Positions 32,618 through 33,698 of a DNA stretch of 33,698 nt are shown here, piece by piece (positions within the stretch are counted from its first letter, which is position 1; every line of letters begins with the position of its first letter). A program made the translations under genes and the position numbers. The DNA comes from Candidatus Fibrimonadaceae bacterium (GTDB taxonomy: Bacteria; Fibrobacterota; Fibrobacteria; Fibrobacterales; Fibrobacteraceae): NCBI GenBank assembly GCA_031281345.1, contig JAITFN010000078.1, positions 1-33,698 of the forward strand, read 5' to 3'. The notes beneath the pieces were generated by a model that had not been told where the DNA came from, did not search any database, and saw only the letters and a list, made by a program, of their open reading frames with translations.

Positions 32618-33505
32618 CTAAAACAATGCCCGTATTAAAATGGATATGCCACCTAAATTCCAAGAATCTAGCACTCTGTCTTCTGAGCTGGATTTAGCAT
32701 CTAAACTTACGAGACCCATTTCGCCAAAAATAGATAAACCCATCCACTCCCAAAAACGATAACCCAAAAATATTCCATATCCATTGCCCTTAGGCTCAAA
32801 ATCTGCCTTTGCCTTGCCCCAAGAGGATTTAATTTCCGTGGGTGGAAGCAGCCAATAGTAACGCAGGAATAGGCTAAAATAATCGTTATCATTTAAACTG
32901 ATCAATTCCGGAGAAATGAGCAAACGATATTCCACAAAAGCTGGAAATGCCTGTACAGTGTACTCAAAATTATGATTTTTGCTATCCTTGTCTGTTAAAA
33001 TAACAGATTCCGTATTGTACAAAAAACCTACCCCTAAACCCAAGGAATGTACATCGTTAAATTGCCACATTATACCCGCTGATATTGGAAAAGTCAAATT
33101 GACTATTTCAAAATCCTGTTTTATAGGTGGGGCATAACTCCCAGAATCTTTATATATTTTAAAATCATCTTCGTATTCATTGAACTTGGAAGTCAAAAGT
33201 GTTTGGAATGTTGAACGTTCCTTGAAAGTTATGAAATGCGCTCCAACAGAGACAAAAAAATGCAACCCAGGTTTTATTTCTGTGGACTCTGTAGAAGCTG
33301 TATCTGTGGGAGTAGCTTTAAGTGTGGTATCTTTAACAGTAGTATCTGTATAAGCTGTATCTACAGGAGCGACTTTAAGCGTGGTATCTTTAATCGCCGT
33401 ATCTACAGGAGCGATTTTAAAAGTAGTATCTATAGCGGTGGCGGTGGAATCTTGCGAAAATGCTATTCCAAAAAAAATCAAGAAAAAAAATACAACGTTT
33501 CTCAT
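32618..33505 (-). CDS. Outer-membrane beta-barrel-like protein with Thr-rich repeats
   Basis: A 295-residue protein with a signal peptide ([17 protein letters not shown], cleavage before Gln18). Residues about 18-75 are a low-complexity Thr/Asp/Lys region built from imperfect copies of [12 protein letters not shown]. The remainder looks like alternating amphipathic strands with aromatic residues ([42 protein letters not shown]) and ends in Phe, typical of a small 8-stranded outer-membrane barrel. The start at 33505 is used because the extension lacks signal-peptide character. No specific function is assigned. A TTTACTATATT -10-like box lies upstream. Confidence 0.78.
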   Translation of the reverse strand: MRNVVFFFLIFFGIAFSQDSTATAIDTTFKIAPVDTAIKDTTLKVAPVDTAYTDTTVKDTTLKATPTDTASTESTEIKPGLHFFVSVGAHFITFKERSTFQTLLTSKFNEYEDDFKIYKDSGSYAPPIKQDFEIVNLTFPISAGIMWQFNDVHSLGLGVGFLYNTESVILTDKDSKNHNFEYTVQAFPAFVEYRLLISPELISLNDNDYFSLFLRYYWLLPPTEIKSSWGKAKADFEPKGNGYGIFLGYRFWEWMGLSIFGEMGLVSLDAKSSSEDRVLDSWNLGGISILIRALF

Positions 33506-33541
33506 TTTATGCTGCTTTGGGCGTAGTCGCAATATAGTAAA

Positions 33542-33694
33542 TGCTGATTAACTCACAACCTCAATTTTATCCAATCAGCATTCCCCCCCTTGAATGGAGA
33601 TTTTTTTAACAAAAATCACCATTCGTCCCCCCGTTTTTTCCGCTCGGAGAGCTAACGGGGGGAACGCCACAGCGAAATTCAGAGTTAATTAGTG
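33542..33694. repeat. Multi-hairpin element with imperfect terminal inverted repeats
   Basis: It begins TGCTGATTAACTC (33542-33554) and ends with GAGTTAATTAGTG (33682-33694), an imperfect inverted repeat with eight perfectly paired bases (ATTAACTC/GAGTTAAT). TGCTGATT also pairs with AATCAGCA (33573-33580). Inside are a hairpin GAATGG-A-GATTTTT with AAAAATC-A-CCATTC (33592-33624) and a G/C-rich one CCCCCCGTT with AACGGGGGG, with inner GCTC/GAGC (33627-33662). No ORF is present in 33506-33698. It looks like a MITE or REP-type repeat; the window ends too soon to see target duplications. Confidence 0.55.
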
Positions 33695-33698
33695 GCTA

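Noticed and set aside
1-33698. CRISPR array, insertion sequence, rRNA or riboswitch
   Set aside because: I found no regularly spaced direct repeats, transposase ORF, rRNA sequence or recognisable metabolite riboswitch. The flagellin leaders are better explained by CsrA-type sites.

Overview
This window looks like a chromosomal segment of a flagellated, diderm (Gram-negative-type) bacterium of moderately low GC. Evidence is a lipoprotein with a lipobox, a signal-peptide protein with an outer-membrane-barrel-like C-terminus, four flagellins, FliR/FlhB, FloA, and GDP-fucose sugar genes. No marker fixes the phylum. Several uncharacterised proteins resemble families I associate with the Bacteroidota/Fibrobacterota (FCB) side, but that placement is only a guess. 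Nearly every gene abuts or overlaps its neighbour. I saw no insertion sequence, rRNA, CRISPR array or phage structural gene.

Left part (1-11.2 kb). plsY, purF and an epmB-like radical SAM gene overlap in one operon. This PurF has Ser where the glutaminase nucleophile Cys should be. Next come a minus-strand stand-alone endonuclease VII-like protein, an unknown protein, queC lacking the usual zinc cysteines, and an acidic orphan protein behind an almost perfect sigma-54 promoter. A 606-residue uncharacterised minus-strand protein follows. Then five overlapping plus-strand genes run rnhB-hisE-thiL-MORN lipoprotein-birA, followed by tRNA-Asn with a consensus sigma-70 promoter and a small FHA protein.

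Middle part (11.2-21.3 kb). This is a flagellin locus bracketed by two toxin-antitoxin pairs (RelE/ParE-type on the left, HigAB-type on the right). One flagellin gene points left and three tandem paralogues point right. All four have conserved ends, a variable centre, and a common 5' leader of about 95 nt. The leader carries a hairpin whose stem bases covary while its loop stays AAGGA(T/A), and the Shine-Dalgarno region matches ACANGGANGT in all four. These are two classical CsrA-type sites, the arrangement known from the Bacillus subtilis hag leader. The 1.08 kb between the divergent flagellins is a degraded tandem duplication of the control region. It has five sigma-28-like promoters, all with a 12-bp spacer, and two decayed inner leaders, one still carrying the remains of a flagellin N-terminus.

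Right part (21.3-33.7 kb). A minus-strand operon floA-small membrane protein-fliR-flhB-smpB links a membrane-microdomain scaffold to the flagellar export gate. A plus-strand operon encodes a receiver-HD-GYP protein, a tripartite hybrid histidine kinase with Hpt domain, and a protein with a HEPN-like RNxxxH motif. A minus-strand group then carries gmd, fcl and a THUMP-like methyltransferase, and upstream of it is a Thr-rich outer-membrane protein. The window ends in a roughly 150-bp multi-hairpin element with imperfect terminal inverted repeats.

The shared theme is motility: flagellin synthesis and its probable post-transcriptional control, export apparatus, and signalling. The best candidates for undescribed biology are the flagellin leader family with its duplicated control region, the PurF with a degenerate glutaminase site, and the HD-GYP/kinase/HEPN operon.
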